A stretch of 64,000 nucleotides of DNA from Azospirillum picis (lineage in GTDB: Bacteria; Pseudomonadota; Alphaproteobacteria; Azospirillales; Azospirillaceae), in assembly GCF_017876115.1 (NCBI RefSeq), contig NZ_JAGINO010000031.1, forward strand, positions 1-64,000, in the 5' to 3' direction. The translations under genes and the position numbers were made by a program. The notes under the pieces were generated by a model. The model ran no database searches and was not told the origin of the DNA. It worked only from the letters and a program-made list of their open reading frames with translations. Within the stretch, counting starts at the first letter, position 1. Every line of letters starts with the position of its first letter. This document shows, piece by piece, positions 35,178 through 44,585 of the stretch.

Positions 35178-35768
35178 CTACCGCACCTCCGGCCCCGCCG
35201 ACAAGCGTGCAAGCGGCGTCAGATCGCGCCACCCGTATGCGATTTCAACAAGGTCGGCGGCGGCGAAGCGGATCGGCCGTTCCGCCAGCCTGATGCCGCC
35301 CAGCCGCTCGTAGAACCAGCGCGAGGGGTTGTCGCGCAGGCACCAGACCACGGCGGACCGGATGCCGGCGGCCAGCATGCGGTCGGCCATCCCGGCCATC
35401 AGCCGGCGGCCGATGCCGCGGCCCTTGGCGTCGTCGAGCAGGTAGAGCGCGTGGAACTCGCCGGCATGGTCCTGCACCGCCACCCGCCGCGTGCCGAAGG
35501 AGGAGATGCCGACGATGGTCCCCGGAGCCGCAACGACGCCGGCCACGTCGACGGCGACCAGCGCCCCCTGGCCGGGAGCACGCGCCTCGGCGATCGAGGC
35601 CCAGCGCCGGGCGGCCGGCGCCTCCGCCAGGTTGACCAGGAACTGTGCCGGGATCAGGCCGGGATAGGTGGAGCGCCAGCTCTGCACATGGACGCGGGCC
35701 ATGCCCGGCGCGTCGTCCGCGCGCGCTTCCCGGATTGCGATCCCGGACGGAAAAGCACTGTCCGTCAT
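35178..35768 (-). CDS. GNAT family N-acetyltransferase
   Basis: A 196-aa protein from the ATG at 35768, which has GGGAGG upstream. The open frame upstream of that Met is far longer but lacks homology. The GNAT motifs are REARADDAPGMARVHVQSW (motif C/D), FHALYLLDDAKGRGIGRRLM (the Q/RxxGxG/A acetyl-CoA loop as KGRGIG) and VVWCLRDNPSRWFYERLGG (motif B). The acyl acceptor is unknown. The gene lies 36 bp upstream of guaA and may be co-transcribed with it. Confidence 0.87.
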   Translation of the reverse strand: MTDSAFPSGIAIREARADDAPGMARVHVQSWRSTYPGLIPAQFLVNLAEAPAARRWASIAEARAPGQGALVAVDVAGVVAAPGTIVGISSFGTRRVAVQDHAGEFHALYLLDDAKGRGIGRRLMAGMADRMLAAGIRSAVVWCLRDNPSRWFYERLGGIRLAERPIRFAAADLVEIAYGWRDLTPLARLSAGPEVR

Positions 35769-36086
35769 CGACCGACCCTCCCGTGCGATACAGCCACCTT
35801 CAACAGTTTGGCCCGCCATCCCCGGAAGTCCAGACGGAAAACGGGGCAGCCCGGCCGTGGCGGCGGCCGGCCGCACTCCGGCTGCCGTCCGCCAGCGGCG
35901 ATCCGCCGGCGCCACGCGCAGGGGCATCACAGCGGCCCGGTTGTCTTTGCGGTGCAACGGGGGTAAACAGCCGGAACTCTTTCCGGCGGGCGGCCGTATC
36001 GAGGGTGACTGTCGAGCCGCCGCCCGCCAAGTCCGCCCAGGCGCCGTACCGGCGCCGCGCGCGGGACTCCGGAGACCGCGCACCGC
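35769..36086. other. Divergent region between GNAT/guaA and lptG/surA/pdxA
   Basis: About 320 bp without a credible gene; the frames that cross it are shadows of neighbours. It must hold promoters for both directions. A TTGTCT (35950-35955) with downstream GTAAACA is a weak candidate for the lptG direction. No operator or repeat was seen. Confidence 0.4.
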
Positions 36087-37181
36087 ATGTATTCCTCGTC
36101 CACCCTGTCGCGCTATATCGGACGCCAGTTCGTCGTCTGGTTCTGCCTGCTGATGGTCATCCTGCTCGCCATCGTGCTGCTGCTGGACACCGTCGAGCTC
36201 CTGCGCCGGGCCGGCACCAAGCCCCACGTCACCTTCGGCCTGGTGCTGGAGATGGCGCTGCTGAAGCTGCCGGAGATCGGCCAGCAGATCTTTCCCTTCG
36301 TCGTCCTGTTCGCGGGCATGTTCACCTTCTGGCGGCTGACCCGCAGCGCCGAGCTGGTGGTCGCCCGCGCGGTCGGCGTGTCGGCCTGGCAGTTCCTGAT
36401 GCCGGTGATGTTCGCCGCCGCCGCCATCGGCGTCGTCAAGGTGACGCTGATCAACCCGGTCGGCGCCGTCTTCATCGCCAAGTACGAGCAGCTCCAGGAC
36501 CGCTACCTCAAGCTCCAGTCCAGCACGCTGAACATCTCGCGCTCCGGCCTCTGGCTGCGCCAGACCAACCAGAGCGAGCAGTTCTTCATCCACGCCGAGC
36601 TGGTCAACCCGGTGACCTTCGAGCTGTCGAACGTCATCGTCTTCCTGTTCGATGCCGACCAGACCTATCAGGGCCGCATCGACGCGCCCAGCGCGGCGCT
36701 GAAGGACCGCAAGTGGGAGCTCCAGGACGCCGTGCTGAACCGGGCGAAGAAGGACCCGGAGAAGCTGGACAGCTACACCATCCCGACCGAGCTCGACATG
36801 GCGACCATCGAGGAGAGCTTCGCCCCGCCGGAGACGATCTCGTTCTGGGAGTTGCCGCGCTTCATCCACACCCTGGAGACGACGGGTTTCCCGGCGGTCC
36901 GTCATCGGCTGCACTACCAGTCGCTGCTGGCCCAGCCCTTCCTCTTCCTGGCGATGGTGCTGTTCGCCGCCGCCTTCTCGCTGCGGCTGCCGCGCCGCGG
37001 CGGCACCATGGCGATGGTGACCGGCGGCGTGCTGACCGGCTTCGTGCTGTTCGTGATGACCGACGTGGTGCGCACCTTCGGCATGTCGGAAACCATCCCG
37101 GTGATCATGGCCGCCTGGAGCCCCGCCGGCATCAGCCTGCTGCTCGGCACCGCCGCGCTGCTGCATCTGGAGGACGGTTGA
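36087..37181 (+). CDS. lptG: LPS export ABC transporter permease LptG
   Basis: A 364-aa YjgP/YjgQ-family protein. Three TM segments lie in the first 120 residues (FVVWFCLLMVILLAIVLLLD first), then a periplasmic beta-jellyroll of about 150 residues, and three TM segments at the C terminus (SLLAQPFLFLAMVLFAAAFS; MVTGGVLTGFVLFVMTDVVR). It belongs to the LptB2FG transporter that extracts LPS from the inner membrane. LptG is favoured over LptF because surA and pdxA follow and there is only one permease copy here, although lptF is normally just upstream and is absent from this window's visible neighbours. A 184-bp gap precedes surA. Confidence 0.9.
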   Translation: MYSSSTLSRYIGRQFVVWFCLLMVILLAIVLLLDTVELLRRAGTKPHVTFGLVLEMALLKLPEIGQQIFPFVVLFAGMFTFWRLTRSAELVVARAVGVSAWQFLMPVMFAAAAIGVVKVTLINPVGAVFIAKYEQLQDRYLKLQSSTLNISRSGLWLRQTNQSEQFFIHAELVNPVTFELSNVIVFLFDADQTYQGRIDAPSAALKDRKWELQDAVLNRAKKDPEKLDSYTIPTELDMATIEESFAPPETISFWELPRFIHTLETTGFPAVRHRLHYQSLLAQPFLFLAMVLFAAAFSLRLPRRGGTMAMVTGGVLTGFVLFVMTDVVRTFGMSETIPVIMAAWSPAGISLLLGTAALLHLEDG

Positions 37182-37365
37182 CGGCCACGGGCGGGGCCGT
37201 TTTCCGGCCGCGGGGTGGGACGAAAGGCCGCAAAGCCCGCGCTCGCCCGCATCGGCCATAATTCCGCCGCCAAGATTTTGCACTGGTCTGGCTGGTTTGA
37301 TTCCGTTTGCACAGGGGGCGGGCTGTCCGTAATAACGGGCGACCCGTTTTTGGAGCTTGAGCACC

Positions 37366-38814
37366 ATGTCGAGTTTGCGAGCCGTCCGGTCTGCCTTCGC
37401 CGTGGCGACTGCCTGCGCCTTCCTGGCGCTGCCCGCCGCCGCGCAGTCGAGCAAGGCGCCTGCCGGCGCCACGGCGCCGAAGACGGGCGGCAACGGCGTG
37501 CAACAGGCCCGGACCCCGGGGTCCGAGGGGATCGCCGCCGTTGTGAACGACGAGGTGGTGTCCGTCTCCGACGTCAGCGCCCGCATCCGCCTGGCGCTGC
37601 TGAATGCCGGCGCGGCCGCCAATCCGGAGACGCGGCAGCGGCTGGCCCCGCAGGTCCTGCGCCTGCTGATGGACGAGCGGCTGCAGATGCAGGAGGCCAA
37701 GCGCCTCGGCATCACGGTGTCGCAGGCGGAGGTCGACGAGGCGATCAAGCGCATCGCCGAGCAGAACCGGATGAACCGCCAGCAGTTGGACGAGATGCTG
37801 AAGCGGCAGGACGTCCCGATCTCGACGCTGAAGGACCAGATCCGCTCGCTGCTCGCCTGGCAGAAGGTGATGCAGCGGCGGGTCCGCCAGGAGGTGGTGG
37901 TCGGCGAGGACGAGGTCGACGCGGCGCTTGAGCGCCTGAAGGCCAACATCGGCAAGCCCGAATACCTGGTCGCCGAAATCTTCCTGGCGGTGGACAGCCC
38001 CGACCAGGATGACGAGGTCCGCCGCAACGCCGACCGCCTCGTGGAGGAAGTCCGGCGCGGCGGCAACTTCGCCGGCCTCGCCCGCCAGTTCTCGCAGTCC
38101 GCCGGTGCCGCGGCCGGCGGCGACCTGGGCTGGGTGCGCAGCGGCGAGCTGTCGACCGAGGTGGACCGGGCGCTCTCCGACCTGCGCGTCGGCCAGATCT
38201 CGGCGCCGGTGCGCACCGCCACCGGCTACCACATCCTGCTGGTCCGCGGGCAGCGGCCCTTCGGCAGCAGCGGCGGCGAGATGGCGATGCCGGCTCCGCA
38301 GGCGCCGGCGCCGCAGCCGCGGCCGGACCTGGCCAAGGCCACCGTCAACATGAAGCAGATCATTCTCCCGATCGAGAACAAGGAGAATGCCAAGGCGGTC
38401 AAGGAGCAGGCCGAGAAACTGCGCAAGTCGATCAAGAGCTGCGGCGATTTCCAGGCCCGCGCCAAGGACAGCGGCATGCCGGAGTCGGGCGACATGGGGA
38501 CCATGCGGGTCAAGGACCTGGCGCCCGGCCTGCAGAACCTGGCGCTGGGCATCCCGGTGGGCCAAGCGAGCCCGGTGCTGATGAGCCAGGCCGCCGCCGT
38601 GATCCTGATCGTCTGCAAGCGCGACGTCCCGGTGATCGCCCCGCCGCCGCAGGCCCAGCCCAAGCCGGTTCCGGTCACCACGCCGATCAAGGAGGGCAAG
38701 CTGCCCGCCCGCGAGGAGGTCGAGCGCGACCTGATCAACGAACGCGCCGACCTGCTGTCGCGCCGCTACCTGCGCGACCTGAGGCGCACCGCCTTCATCG
38801 AGGTCCGCATCTGA
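37366..38814 (+). CDS. surA: Peptidyl-prolyl isomerase SurA, outer-membrane protein chaperone
   Basis: A 482-aa protein from the ATG at 37366. The Sec signal peptide (SLRAVRSAFAVATACAFLAL, cleavage after AAA) is followed by an N-terminal SurA domain (EGIAAVVNDEVVSVSDV). Two parvulin domains follow: the first has FSQSAGAAAGGDLGWVRSGE, and the second is more divergent (KDSGMPESGDMGTMRVKDLA). It assists outer-membrane porin and LptD folding in the periplasm, which fits its place after lptG and before pdxA. GGAG lies 11 nt upstream, slightly far. The stop shares a base with the pdxA start (TGATG). Confidence 0.93.
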   Translation: MSSLRAVRSAFAVATACAFLALPAAAQSSKAPAGATAPKTGGNGVQQARTPGSEGIAAVVNDEVVSVSDVSARIRLALLNAGAAANPETRQRLAPQVLRLLMDERLQMQEAKRLGITVSQAEVDEAIKRIAEQNRMNRQQLDEMLKRQDVPISTLKDQIRSLLAWQKVMQRRVRQEVVVGEDEVDAALERLKANIGKPEYLVAEIFLAVDSPDQDDEVRRNADRLVEEVRRGGNFAGLARQFSQSAGAAAGGDLGWVRSGELSTEVDRALSDLRVGQISAPVRTATGYHILLVRGQRPFGSSGGEMAMPAPQAPAPQPRPDLAKATVNMKQIILPIENKENAKAVKEQAEKLRKSIKSCGDFQARAKDSGMPESGDMGTMRVKDLAPGLQNLALGIPVGQASPVLMSQAAAVILIVCKRDVPVIAPPPQAQPKPVPVTTPIKEGKLPAREEVERDLINERADLLSRRYLRDLRRTAFIEVRI

Positions 38815-39872
38815 TGGACGCCCCGCCCGCCGGCCGGCAGGGAACCGGCCTGCCGCTCGCCGTCACCATGGGCGAGCCGGCCGGCATCGGCGGGGAGATC
38901 ACGCTCAAGGCCTGGATGGCGCGCGCGGGAGACGGCGCGCCGCCGGGCGGGCTGCCGCCCTTCTTCGTGATCGACGACCCGGCGCGGCTGGCCGCGTTGG
39001 CTGCCGGTCTGGGGCTGGCGGTCCCGGTGCGGGCCATCGCCTCGCCGGCCGAGGCGCCGGCACTGTTCGGCCATGCCCTGCCGGTGCTTCCGGTGGAGCT
39101 GTCCGCCCCAGTGCAGGCCGGACGCCCTGACCCGGCCAATGGCGCGGCGGTGATCGCCGCCATCGACGGCGCCGTCGCCCTGGTCCGGGGCGGCGAGGCC
39201 GCCGCGGTGGTGACCAACCCGATCCAGAAGTCGGCGCTCTATGCCGCCGGCTTCCGGCACCCCGGCCATACCGAGTATCTGGCGCATCTCGCCGGGATGG
39301 CAGAGGAGCCCATCATGATGCTGGCGGCGGCCGACCTGCGGGTGGTGCCGGTGACCATCCATGTCGCACTGCGCGACGCCGTCGACCGCCTGAGCACCGA
39401 AGCCATCGTCCATGCCGGCCGGGTCACCGCGGCGGCCCTCGCCCGCGACTTCGGCATCGCCCGTCCGCGGCTCGCAGTCGCCGGCCTGAACCCCCATGCC
39501 GGGGAGGGCGGGGCGATGGGCCGCGAAGACATCGACATCGTCGCCCCGGCGGTGGCCGCCCTCAGGGCCGAGGGGATCGACGCGTCGGGGCCGCGCCCGG
39601 CCGACACGATGTTCCACGCCGCCGCGCGCCGCGGCTACGACGCGGCGCTCTGCATGTATCACGACCAGGCACTGATCCCGGTCAAGACCGTGGATTTCGA
39701 CGGCGGGGTGAACGTCACCCTGGGGCTGCCCTTCGTCCGCACCTCGCCCGACCACGGTACGGCGCTCGACATCGCCGGCAGCGGCGTCGCCAGTCCGGGC
39801 AGCCTGATCGTCGCCCTCGCCACCGCCGACCGGATGGCGCGCAACCGCCGCGCCGCGACCTCCCGGCCCTAG
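38814..39872 (+). CDS. pdxA: 4-hydroxythreonine-4-phosphate dehydrogenase PdxA
   Basis: A 352-aa protein. Family motifs are TMGEPAGIGGEITLKAW at the N terminus, TNPIQKSALYAAG, RHPGHTEYLAHLA (metal His), and MYHDQALIPVKTVDFDGGVN (the second metal His and substrate site). It oxidises and decarboxylates 4-phosphohydroxy-L-threonine for pyridoxal phosphate synthesis, supplying PdxJ encoded 4 kb downstream. The one-base overlap with surA implies translational coupling. The TAG stop lies inside the left arm of an 18-bp hairpin of the 39871-39975 repeat. Confidence 0.96.
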   Translation: MDAPPAGRQGTGLPLAVTMGEPAGIGGEITLKAWMARAGDGAPPGGLPPFFVIDDPARLAALAAGLGLAVPVRAIASPAEAPALFGHALPVLPVELSAPVQAGRPDPANGAAVIAAIDGAVALVRGGEAAAVVTNPIQKSALYAAGFRHPGHTEYLAHLAGMAEEPIMMLAAADLRVVPVTIHVALRDAVDRLSTEAIVHAGRVTAAALARDFGIARPRLAVAGLNPHAGEGGAMGREDIDIVAPAVAALRAEGIDASGPRPADTMFHAAARRGYDAALCMYHDQALIPVKTVDFDGGVNVTLGLPFVRTSPDHGTALDIAGSGVASPGSLIVALATADRMARNRRAATSRP

Positions 39873-39975
39873 AGTCTGTCTGGTGCTTATTGAAGCACCA
39901 GACAGACTCTGAGCTTTTAATTTTCCGTGTGGTCCACGCTTCAAGCGATCCCGCTTGGAACGATCACACTCCAAA
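39871..39975. repeat. Intergenic two-hairpin repeat, copy A
   Basis: Hairpin 1 has 18-nt perfectly complementary arms (39871-39888 and 39893-39910, loop ATTG). Hairpin 2 is an imperfect dyad around CTTCAAGCGATCCCGCTTGG (39939-39958). A nearly identical element lies at 57950-58067. Copy A sits between pdxA (stop inside the stem) and the convergent NYN gene. It is probably a bidirectional terminator derived from a dispersed repeat. Confidence 0.75.
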
Positions 39976-40082
39976 GGCCACCGGTCATGGAAAAGGGGAG
40001 TGCCGCTGCACTCCCCTGGTTTTCAACCCCGGTTCTCACCCCCGGTCCTAACCCCGGTTCCGGCGCTGCCCGGCGGCAGGCG

Positions 40083-40727
40083 TCATCCGCGCTCGTCCGG
40101 ATCATACATCGTCGGACCGGCCTGATGGTGGTCGTGCGGCCCGCCCGAGGACTCGCGGTGCTGATGGACGCGGGCGATCGACGGCGCCAGATCCTGCAGC
40201 TCGATGAAGTTGTCGGCCTGCCGGCGCAGCTCGTCGGCCACCATCGGCGGCTGCGAGCGCACGGTGCTGACCACGCTGACGCGGACGCCCTTGCGCTGCA
40301 CCGCCTCCACCAGCCGGCGGAAGTCGCCGTCGCCGGAGAAAAGCAGGATGTGATCGACACGCTCCGCCATCTCCATCACGTCGATGGCGAGCTCGATGTC
40401 CATGTTGCCCTTGATCTTGCGGCGGCCGGACGCGTCGGTGAACTCCTTGGTCGGCTTGGTCACCATCGTGTAACCGTTGTAGTCGAGCCAGTCGACCAGC
40501 GGGCGGATCGGTGAATATTCCTGATCTTCAACCAGAGCGGTATAATAGAAAGCACGGACGAGACGGCCTTCATTGGCAAAGCCGTCGCGCAACCTTTTAT
40601 AATCAATGTCAAACCCCAACGAGCGCGCCGCAGCGTAGAGATTCGCGCCGTCGATGAACAAAGCGAGGCGTTCTTCCTTGTAAAAAAGCTTGCTGACCTC
40701 ACGCGGCAAAGTGGAGTTGCGATCCAA
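40083..40727 (-). CDS. NYN domain (LabA/DUF88-like) protein
   Basis: A protein of about 214 aa taken from a TTG at 40727, with AAGGG 8-9 nt upstream; no ATG is available in this frame, and another TTG at 40793 is possible. NYN/PIN-like landmarks are RLALFIDGANLYAAARSLGF (first acidic residue), KGNMDIELAIDVMEMAERVD and HILLFSGDGDFRRLVEAV. These acidic residues form the metal site of RNase-type NYN folds. It is likely a ribonuclease or RNA-linked regulator; the substrate is unknown. The 5' third is A/T-richer than average. It is divergent from rpoZ and converges on the repeat after pdxA. Confidence 0.85.
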   Translation of the reverse strand: MDRNSTLPREVSKLFYKEERLALFIDGANLYAAARSLGFDIDYKRLRDGFANEGRLVRAFYYTALVEDQEYSPIRPLVDWLDYNGYTMVTKPTKEFTDASGRRKIKGNMDIELAIDVMEMAERVDHILLFSGDGDFRRLVEAVQRKGVRVSVVSTVRSQPPMVADELRRQADNFIELQDLAPSIARVHQHRESSGGPHDHHQAGPTMYDPDERG

Positions 40728-40917
40728 AGCCGGTATCCCTTCTACGTCTAATGTTAATATGGATGGAACTAGCGTAAAGCGTCGCTGTTCCAAATTTGAA
40801 ATTTAGTGTGTTGCGAACCGTTACACAAGTGGGATACGGGCACCGACAGCCGGGACGGCAGGCCTCGCGGAAACCAGCCAGCACTCCTGCGCAGGGCAGC
40901 GGCGCTCTCGTTCGCGC

Positions 40918-40946
40918 TTGCACCATTCGGGCCACATCCATATAGT
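40918..40946 (+). promoter_or_regulatory. Sigma-70-type promoter of rpoZ
   Basis: TTGCAC (40918-40923), a 17-nt spacer, and TATAGT (40941-40946) match the housekeeping promoter consensus well and end 34 bp before the rpoZ ATG. It is the clearest promoter in the window and could drive rpoZ and possibly rsh. Confidence 0.65.
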
Positions 40947-40980
40947 CTAGAGCCTCCTTGGAATCCGGAGTTCGTTTGGC

Positions 40981-41415
40981 ATGGCCCGCGTTACCGTTGA
41001 AGATTGCGTCCTGAAGGTTCCGAACCGTTTCGAGCTGGTGATGATGGCGGCCCAGCGCGCCCGCGAGGTTGCGTCCGGCGCTCCGCTGTCGATCGACCGC
41101 GACAACGACAAGAACCCGGTCGTGGCGCTGCGCGAGATCGCGGACGAGACGGTGTCGCTGGACCACCTGAAGAATGCCCTGATCAAGGGCCATCAGAAGC
41201 ATGTCGAGCCGGACGAGCCCGAAGAGGAGATCGTCGAGCTGATGGCGGGCGAGAATGATTGGGCCGCCCGCGGCAACAACTCGCTTGGCGACGAGGACGG
41301 CATGAGCGAGAGCGACGGCGAGGAGCTGACCGAGGACGACGACGTCGCCGCCGACATGGATGCCGAGCCGGGCGCCGGGTTCGCCATGACCGAGGATCCC
41401 GACGGAGACCTCTGA
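40981..41415 (+). CDS. rpoZ: RNA polymerase omega subunit
   Basis: A 144-aa protein. The conserved omega core is ARVTVEDCVLKVPNRFELVM followed by MAAQRAREVASGAP, and NPVVALREIADETVSLDHLK. After about residue 75 the protein becomes strongly acidic (runs such as DEPEEEIVE and LTEDDDVAADMD). E. coli omega is 91 aa, so the acidic tail is an extension common in alphaproteobacteria. Omega aids assembly of beta-prime and is needed for ppGpp binding at one site, which fits the rsh gene that follows 130 bp later. GGAG is about 11 nt before the ATG. Confidence 0.95.
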   Translation: MARVTVEDCVLKVPNRFELVMMAAQRAREVASGAPLSIDRDNDKNPVVALREIADETVSLDHLKNALIKGHQKHVEPDEPEEEIVELMAGENDWAARGNNSLGDEDGMSESDGEELTEDDDVAADMDAEPGAGFAMTEDPDGDL

Positions 41416-41545
41416 TTCTGGACAACGACCGCAGGACCCGCGAAGGGACGACCCGTAAAGGGGCAGGGGGTGGAAATCCCCCTTTCGGTTCGCAAAGAAC
41501 CATCACGTCAGCGTACATGGCGCCTTGCGCGCCGGGTCGGGCCGC

Positions 41546-43708
41546 ATGATCCGGCAATATGAGCTTGTCGAGCGCGTCAAGGCCTACGATCCCACGGCCG
41601 ACGAGGATCTGCTCAACCGCGCCTACGTCTTCTCGATGAAGGCGCACGGATCGCAGACGCGGGCGTCGGGCGACCCCTATTTCCTGCATCCGCTGGAGGT
41701 CGCCGGCATCCTGACCCAGATGAAGCTGGATGCCGGCACCATCGCCACGGCGCTGCTTCACGACACTGTCGAGGATACCGTCGCCACGCTCGACGACATC
41801 GAGCGGGTGTTCGGCAAGGAGATCGCGCGGCTGGTCGACGGCGTGACCAAGCTGTCGCGGCTGGAACTGAACAGCGAGCAGGCCAAGCAGGCGGAGAATT
41901 TCCGCAAGCTGGTCCTGGCGATGTCGGAGGACATCCGCGTCCTCCTGGTGAAGCTGGCCGACCGGCTTCACAACATGCGCACGCTCTATCACCTGAAGAA
42001 GCCCGAGAAGCGCCGCCGGATCGCCCGCGAGACCATCGAGATCTACTCGCCGCTCGCCGAGCGCATCGGCATGCACAAGATCAAGGACGAGCTGGACGAC
42101 CTCGCCTTCGCGGAGCTGAACCCCGACGCCCGCGACAGCATCCTGGCCCAGCTTGCCCGCCTGCGCAGCGAGGGCGAGAACCGCGTCCAGACCATCATCA
42201 CCGAGCTGCGCGAGCTGCTGGCCGTCGAGGGACTGCCCGACGCGTCGGTCACCGGCCGCGAGAAGTCGGCCTATTCGATCTGGCGCAAGCTGCAGCGCAA
42301 GAACGTCAGCTTCGAGCAGCTCTCGGACATCATGGCCTTCCGCATCACGGTGGGGTCGGTCGGCGAGTGCTACCAGGCGCTGGGCATCGTGCACGCCCAT
42401 TACCCGGTCGTGCCCGGCCGTTTCAAGGACTACATCTCCACGCCGAAGCCCAACGGCTACCGCAGCCTGCACACCGGCGTGATCGGTCCCGGCCGCAACC
42501 GGATCGAGGTGCAGATCCGCACCCAGGACATGCACGAGATCGCCGAGCTCGGCGTCGCCGCCCACTGGGCCTACAAGCAGGACCACCAGCCCCGGCCGAA
42601 CGGCGGCGAGTACCGTTGGCTGCGCGAGCTGCTGGACATCCTGGAGCATGCGCAGAAGCCGGAAGAGTTCCTGGAGCACACCAAGCTTGAGCTGTTCCAG
42701 GACCAGGTCTTCTGCTTCACGCCGAAGGGCGACCTGATCGCGCTGCCGCGCGGCGCGACGCCGGTCGACTTCGCCTATGCCGTGCACTCGCAGGTCGGCG
42801 ACCATTGCGTCGGCGCCAAGATCAACGGCCGCATGCTGCCGCTGCGCACCCAGCTCCAGAACGGCGACCAAGTCGACATCGTCACGTCCAAGGCGCAGAC
42901 CCCGGTTCCGGGCTGGGAGCGCTTCGTCGTCACCGGCAAGGCCCGCGCCCGCATCCGCAAGTTCCTGCGCACGCAGCAGCGCACCCAGTACATGGAACTG
43001 GGCCGCGGCATGCTGATGCGGCAGTTCAAGTCGGAAGGGTACGAGTTCACCGAGAAGGCGCTGGAAGCCGCCATCAAGATCTTCCAGCAGCCGACGGTGG
43101 ACGACCTGATGGCGGGGGTCGGATCGGGCCTGCATTCGGCGCGCGAGGTCTTCCACACCGTCTTCCCCGGCCACAAGCCGCAGCCCGCCCCCGCCGCCCG
43201 CGAGGCGGAGGAGGCGCTGCCGAAGTCCAAGCCCGGCAAGGGGCGCAAGGAATCGCCGCTGCCGATCCGCGGGCTGATCCCGGGGATGGCGGTGCATTAC
43301 GCCCGCTGCTGCCACCCGCTGCCGGGCGACCGCATCGTCGGCATCGTCACCACCGGCAAGGGCGTGACCATCCACACCATCGACTGCGAGACGCTCGAGA
43401 GCTTCAATGAGTCGCCGGAGCGCTGGATCGACGTTTCCTGGGAAACCGGCCCGGATTCGCCGGAGGAGCATGTCGGCCGCATCACCGTGGTCATCGCCAA
43501 TGAACCGGGGTCGCTGGGCACCCTGTTCACGGTGATCGGCAAGAACCAGGGCAACGTCATCCACCAGAAGATCACGAACCGCAGCACCGATTATTTCGAG
43601 CTGCTGATCGACGTCGACGTCAAGGATGCCAAGCACCTGACCAACATCATGGCCGCGCTCCGCGCCACCCCGGCCATCCATTCGGTGGAGCGGGCGCGGG
43701 GACGGTGA
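41546..43708 (+). CDS. rsh: Bifunctional (p)ppGpp synthetase/hydrolase (Rsh, RelA/SpoT family)
   Basis: A 720-aa protein from the ATG at 41546; the frame reaches 41525 at a TTG. The HD hydrolase domain has LLHDTVEDT (His72-Asp73 area) and KLADRLHNMRTL. The synthetase domain has RFKDYISTPKPNGYRSLHTG. TGS (FTPKGDLIALPRGATPVDFA) and a C-terminal ACT-type domain (RITVVIANEPGSLGTLFTVI) complete the long Rsh layout. An intact HD motif indicates that hydrolysis is retained. It controls growth rate under amino-acid or carbon starvation. Single Rsh enzymes are usual in alphaproteobacteria. Confidence 0.96.
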   Translation: MIRQYELVERVKAYDPTADEDLLNRAYVFSMKAHGSQTRASGDPYFLHPLEVAGILTQMKLDAGTIATALLHDTVEDTVATLDDIERVFGKEIARLVDGVTKLSRLELNSEQAKQAENFRKLVLAMSEDIRVLLVKLADRLHNMRTLYHLKKPEKRRRIARETIEIYSPLAERIGMHKIKDELDDLAFAELNPDARDSILAQLARLRSEGENRVQTIITELRELLAVEGLPDASVTGREKSAYSIWRKLQRKNVSFEQLSDIMAFRITVGSVGECYQALGIVHAHYPVVPGRFKDYISTPKPNGYRSLHTGVIGPGRNRIEVQIRTQDMHEIAELGVAAHWAYKQDHQPRPNGGEYRWLRELLDILEHAQKPEEFLEHTKLELFQDQVFCFTPKGDLIALPRGATPVDFAYAVHSQVGDHCVGAKINGRMLPLRTQLQNGDQVDIVTSKAQTPVPGWERFVVTGKARARIRKFLRTQQRTQYMELGRGMLMRQFKSEGYEFTEKALEAAIKIFQQPTVDDLMAGVGSGLHSAREVFHTVFPGHKPQPAPAAREAEEALPKSKPGKGRKESPLPIRGLIPGMAVHYARCCHPLPGDRIVGIVTTGKGVTIHTIDCETLESFNESPERWIDVSWETGPDSPEEHVGRITVVIANEPGSLGTLFTVIGKNQGNVIHQKITNRSTDYFELLIDVDVKDAKHLTNIMAALRATPAIHSVERARGR

Positions 43709-43826
43709 AATCCCCGTCATGCATGGGCCATCCGGTCGGTTCGGCGTGACGGGAGCCATGCGCACCGCTATATAGACGGAATCGCTCCCGCCCGATCCGG
43801 CGGCGGCGGCGCTTTGGAGTCCGTGC

Positions 43827-44585
43827 ATGTCCCGTCAATTGCGCCTCGGCGTGAACATCGACCATGTGGCGACCGTCCGCAACGCACGCGGCGGGGCGCA
43901 CCCCGATCCGGTCCGTGCCGCCCGCCTCGCCATCGAGGCCGGTGCGGACGGGATCACCGCCCATTTGCGCGAGGACCGCCGCCACATCGTCGACCGCGAC
44001 ATCGACCGGCTGATGGCGGAGATCGACCGCCCGCTCAACCTGGAGATGGCCGCCACCGGCGAGATGCTGGGCATCGCCCTGCGCCACAAGCCGCACGCCG
44101 CCTGCCTGGTGCCCGAGAAGCGCACCGAGGTCACCACGGAAGGCGGGTTGGACGTCCTCGGCCAGTATGACCAGTTGGTCCGGCCGGTCGGCGAGCTGTC
44201 GGCGGCCGGCATCCGCGTCTCGCTGTTCATCGACCCGGAACCGGCGCAGCTCGACGCCGCCAGGCGCCTCGGCGCTCCGGTGGTGGAACTGCACACCGGC
44301 GCCTATTGCGACGCCGTCGATCCGGCGGAGCGCGACGCGGAACTGGCGCGCATCGTCCGCGCCGCCGCACACGCCGAGGCGATCGGCCTGGAATGCCATG
44401 CCGGCCATGGCCTGAGCTACGACACGGTCGGCCCGGTCGCGGCGATCCCGACCATCGTCGAACTGAACATCGGGCATTTCCTGATCGGCGAGGCGATCTT
44501 CGTCGGGCTGACCAATTCGATCGCCCGCATGCGCAAGGCGATGGAACGTGCCCGCTCCGCCACGCCGGCCGGGTCCGGCGCATGA
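43827..44585 (+). CDS. pdxJ: Pyridoxine 5'-phosphate synthase PdxJ
   Basis: A 252-aa TIM-barrel protein. Family motifs are LRLGVNIDHVATVRNARGG at the N terminus, ADGITAHLREDRRHI, and the phosphate-binding C-terminal GHGLSYDTVGPVAAIPTIVE followed by LNIGHFLIGEA. It condenses 3-amino-2-oxopropyl phosphate (made through PdxA) with deoxyxylulose 5-phosphate. GGAG lies 8 nt before the ATG. The stop overlaps the acpS start (ATGA). A TATATAGA box at 43769 could be the -10 of its own promoter, but a matching -35 is poor. Confidence 0.97.
   Translation: MSRQLRLGVNIDHVATVRNARGGAHPDPVRAARLAIEAGADGITAHLREDRRHIVDRDIDRLMAEIDRPLNLEMAATGEMLGIALRHKPHAACLVPEKRTEVTTEGGLDVLGQYDQLVRPVGELSAAGIRVSLFIDPEPAQLDAARRLGAPVVELHTGAYCDAVDPAERDAELARIVRAAAHAEAIGLECHAGHGLSYDTVGPVAAIPTIVELNIGHFLIGEAIFVGLTNSIARMRKAMERARSATPAGSGA

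Noticed and set aside
35178..38222. A 1,014-codon minus-strand open frame across lptG and surA
   Set aside because: Only its last ~196 codons have family features (the GNAT protein); the rest is an antisense shadow of real plus-strand genes.
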